A stretch of DNA of 22,400 nucleotides from UBA2645 sp044360285 (GTDB lineage Bacteria; Pseudomonadota; Alphaproteobacteria; Rickettsiales; UBA1997), in NCBI GenBank assembly GCA_044360285.1, contig JBIKKP010000027.1, positions 1-22,400 on the forward strand. The letters are read 5' to 3'. The notes under the pieces were generated by a model. That model was not told the DNA's origin, did no database searches, and saw only the letters and a program-made list of their open reading frames with translations. The position numbers and the translations under genes were made by a program. Below are positions 21,492 through 22,400 of the stretch, piece after piece. Each line of letters starts with the position of its first letter. The stretch's first letter is position 1.

Positions 21492-21798
21492 CTTCATGCA
21501 AAATCCACGAGGTAAAAAAATTCCAAAGAGCACACAGCGCGCAAAAAAGAACGGGCGCCAGTGTCGGAAGAAGCTGCTGAAAACATTCCGGTTTTCTACG
21601 ATTTGCGAAGATTTTCTAACAATTTTCCACCCCTTTCGTCATCCTTTCTTTCCTCATAAGGCCTATTATGTAAAATGAGTATATGGAAAAATTACTAAGC
21701 GTTCTGATTTACAGCCATCAGTGCTCTGAGCCTGTTTCTAGCCTCAAAAATTCTAGCAAAAAATCGTTAAAACTAACAAAGCTCTTAAGAAAAGCGTT

Positions 21799-21828
21799 TT
21801 GACTTTTTAATTCACCTTTTGGTAAGCT
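21799..21828 (+). promoter_or_regulatory. Possible promoter for the tRNA-Leu leader
   Basis: TTGACT (21799-21804) is a good -35 box. After 18 nt, TAAGCT (21823-21828) is a poor -10 match. It lies about 40 bp before a structured, terminator-like segment and 130 bp before tRNA-Leu. Confidence 0.3.
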
Positions 21829-21870
21829 GATCATCCCAATTTTTACTTTTTAGATTTTTTACTTGGGATT

Positions 21871-21945
21871 TGACCTAAGGAATTTCTTAGGACTTAAGAA
21901 GCGAAAAATTCTTGAGTTTCTTTAGAAAACTTAGGTCATTTTTTT
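21871..21945 (+). terminator. Branched hairpin with U7 tract before tRNA-Leu (terminator or small-RNA 3' end)
   Basis: TGACCTAAG (21871-21879) pairs with CTTAGGTCA (21930-21938), 9 perfect pairs, followed at once by seven T's (21939-21945). Inside, ACTTAAGAA (21892-21900) pairs with TTCTTGAGT (21909-21917) through eight Watson-Crick pairs and one G-U. A further helix ATCCCAA/TTGGGAT (21833-21839, 21863-21869) lies just upstream. The arrangement fits the 3' end of an RNA of roughly 110 nt started from the TTGACT box, or an attenuator of the tRNA transcript. Confidence 0.55.
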
Positions 21946-21959
21946 GCCCAACTTCTTGG

Positions 21960-22045
21960 GCCTCCGTGGCGGAATGGTAGACGCGATAGACTCAAAATCT
22001 ATTGTCTGTATGGATGTGTCCGTTCGAGTCGGACCGGAGGTACCA
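21960..22045 (+). tRNA. tRNA-Leu (anticodon CAA)
   Basis: An 86-nt class II tRNA. Acceptor arm GCCTCCG pairs with CGGAGGT (one G-U at the end), discriminator A, and CCA is encoded. The D arm contains GGCGGAATGGTAGACGC. The anticodon arm is ATAGA-CTCAAAA-TCTAT with anticodon CAA, reading UUG. A variable arm (TGTCTGTATGGATG region) follows, then the T arm with GTTCGAGTC. It stands 21 bp before uppP on the same strand. Confidence 0.97.
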
Positions 22046-22066
22046 CACAATTTAAAAATCCAGCGG

Positions 22067-22400
22067 ATGCTTGATTACATCAACTTCCTAAAAGCTGCTC
22101 TTCTTGGGCTCGTTGAAAGTCTTACTGAATTTCTTCCCGTCTCTTCAACAGCGCATTTACTGATTGCGTCGCAGTTAATCGACTTTAACGCAATCCAAAA
22201 TTCTACTTTTGAAATTGTTATTCAGTTCGGCGCAATTGCGGCAATTCTAGTAATTTATCGCCAAAGATTTTTTGATCTCGCTTTCAAAATTAACGAAAAA
22301 AAACAGCAAAAATTTGCTCTAAATCTTGCAGCAGCTTTCTTGCCCGCAGCCATAATTGGTGCTCTTTTTCACGACTTTATTAAACAGACCTTCTTCTCAA
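22067..22400 (+). CDS. uppP: Undecaprenyl-diphosphate phosphatase (5' part)
   Basis: UppP (BacA) dephosphorylates undecaprenyl pyrophosphate to recycle the lipid carrier of peptidoglycan and other envelope glycans. The first 111 codons are present; the rest lies beyond the window. The start MLDYINFLKAALLGLVESLTEF gives the conserved Glu17 and Glu21. FLPVSSTAHLL supplies Ser27 and His30 of the active-site loop, in the STAHL form common in alphaproteobacteria. FEIVIQFGAIAAILVIY is the second signature helix, and LAAAFLPAAIIGAL follows. It begins 21 bp after the tRNA, so the two may share a transcript. Confidence 0.95.
   Translation, partial: MLDYINFLKAALLGLVESLTEFLPVSSTAHLLIASQLIDFNAIQNSTFEIVIQFGAIAAILVIYRQRFFDLAFKINEKKQQKFALNLAAAFLPAAIIGALFHDFIKQTFFS

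Larger units (their letters stand above)
21020..21959. other. Repeat-rich gene-free region between msrA and tRNA-Leu
   Basis: About 940 bp without a credible protein gene; the short frames here cross the palindromes and have no family resemblance. It holds half-site copies of the cloverleaf repeat (21116-21207 and 21637-21646), one complete cloverleaf (21208-21300), two REP units (21319-21353, 21455-21491), and from about 21799 a promoter-like and terminator-like segment leading to the tRNA. I see nothing recognisable at 21500-21630 or 21660-21790. Confidence 0.7.

Noticed and set aside
21216..21678. Small proteins in the repeat region after msrA
   Set aside because: The frames run through hairpins and low-complexity sequence, lack ribosome sites and resemble nothing.

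Overview
The window looks like a chromosomal segment of an A+T-rich alphaproteobacterium, perhaps a host-associated lineage of the Rickettsiales or Holosporales type. The reasons are the sdhC-sdhD-sdhA-sdhB order, the alphaproteobacterial/mitochondrial style of the SdhC N-terminus, tight gene overlaps, weak Shine-Dalgarno signals before many genes, and several families of palindromic intergenic repeats. The lineage is an inference; no rRNA is present to test it.

Layout. (1) 1-2956, minus strand: two consecutive, divergent subunits of the proton-conducting antiporter/complex I family (NuoL/M/N, MrpA/D), the second running off the left edge. (2) 3071-5132, plus strand: a translationally coupled pair of small proteins (a CheD-like but active-site-less protein and a histidine-rich hendecad-repeat protein), then queF (queuosine) and lgt (lipoprotein maturation). 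(3) 5133-6915: a gene-free leader and dnaA. (4) 7053-13050, minus strand: a long operon-like run sdhC-sdhD-sdhA-sdhB-proC-(GT87-like mannosyltransferase)-rnhA, interrupted between sdhA and sdhB by a cloverleaf-shaped repeat. (5) 13148-19281, plus strand: folK, clpB (with a heat-shock-type promoter) and gyrB, separated by repeat-rich spacers. (6) 19350-21019: bioF and a secreted msrA, converging with overlapping stop codons. (7) 21020-21959: repeat-rich, gene-poor spacer ending in a structured, terminator-like RNA. (8) tRNA-Leu(CAA) and the start of uppP at the right edge.

Most genes are housekeeping: replication (dnaA, gyrB, rnhA), respiration (sdh), protein quality control (clpB, msrA), envelope (lgt, uppP, GT87) and cofactors (folK, bioF, queF). 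The unusual content is in the spacers. One family is a roughly 80-120 bp element that folds as a four-way cloverleaf, with an outer stem, two side hairpins and a top stem; the side-hairpin sequences differ between copies but remain self-complementary. A second is a REP-like unit, a hairpin with an invariant TGY loop followed by GTTCATGC, present six times in three opposed pairs with stems that vary in a compensated way. A third resembles the common TTCGACAGGCTCAG-type palindrome. Protein-level oddities are a GyrB that carries EGNSAGG in place of EGDSAGG, a DnaA whose box-recognition signature is changed, and an antiporter subunit lacking the usual channel Glu and Lys.
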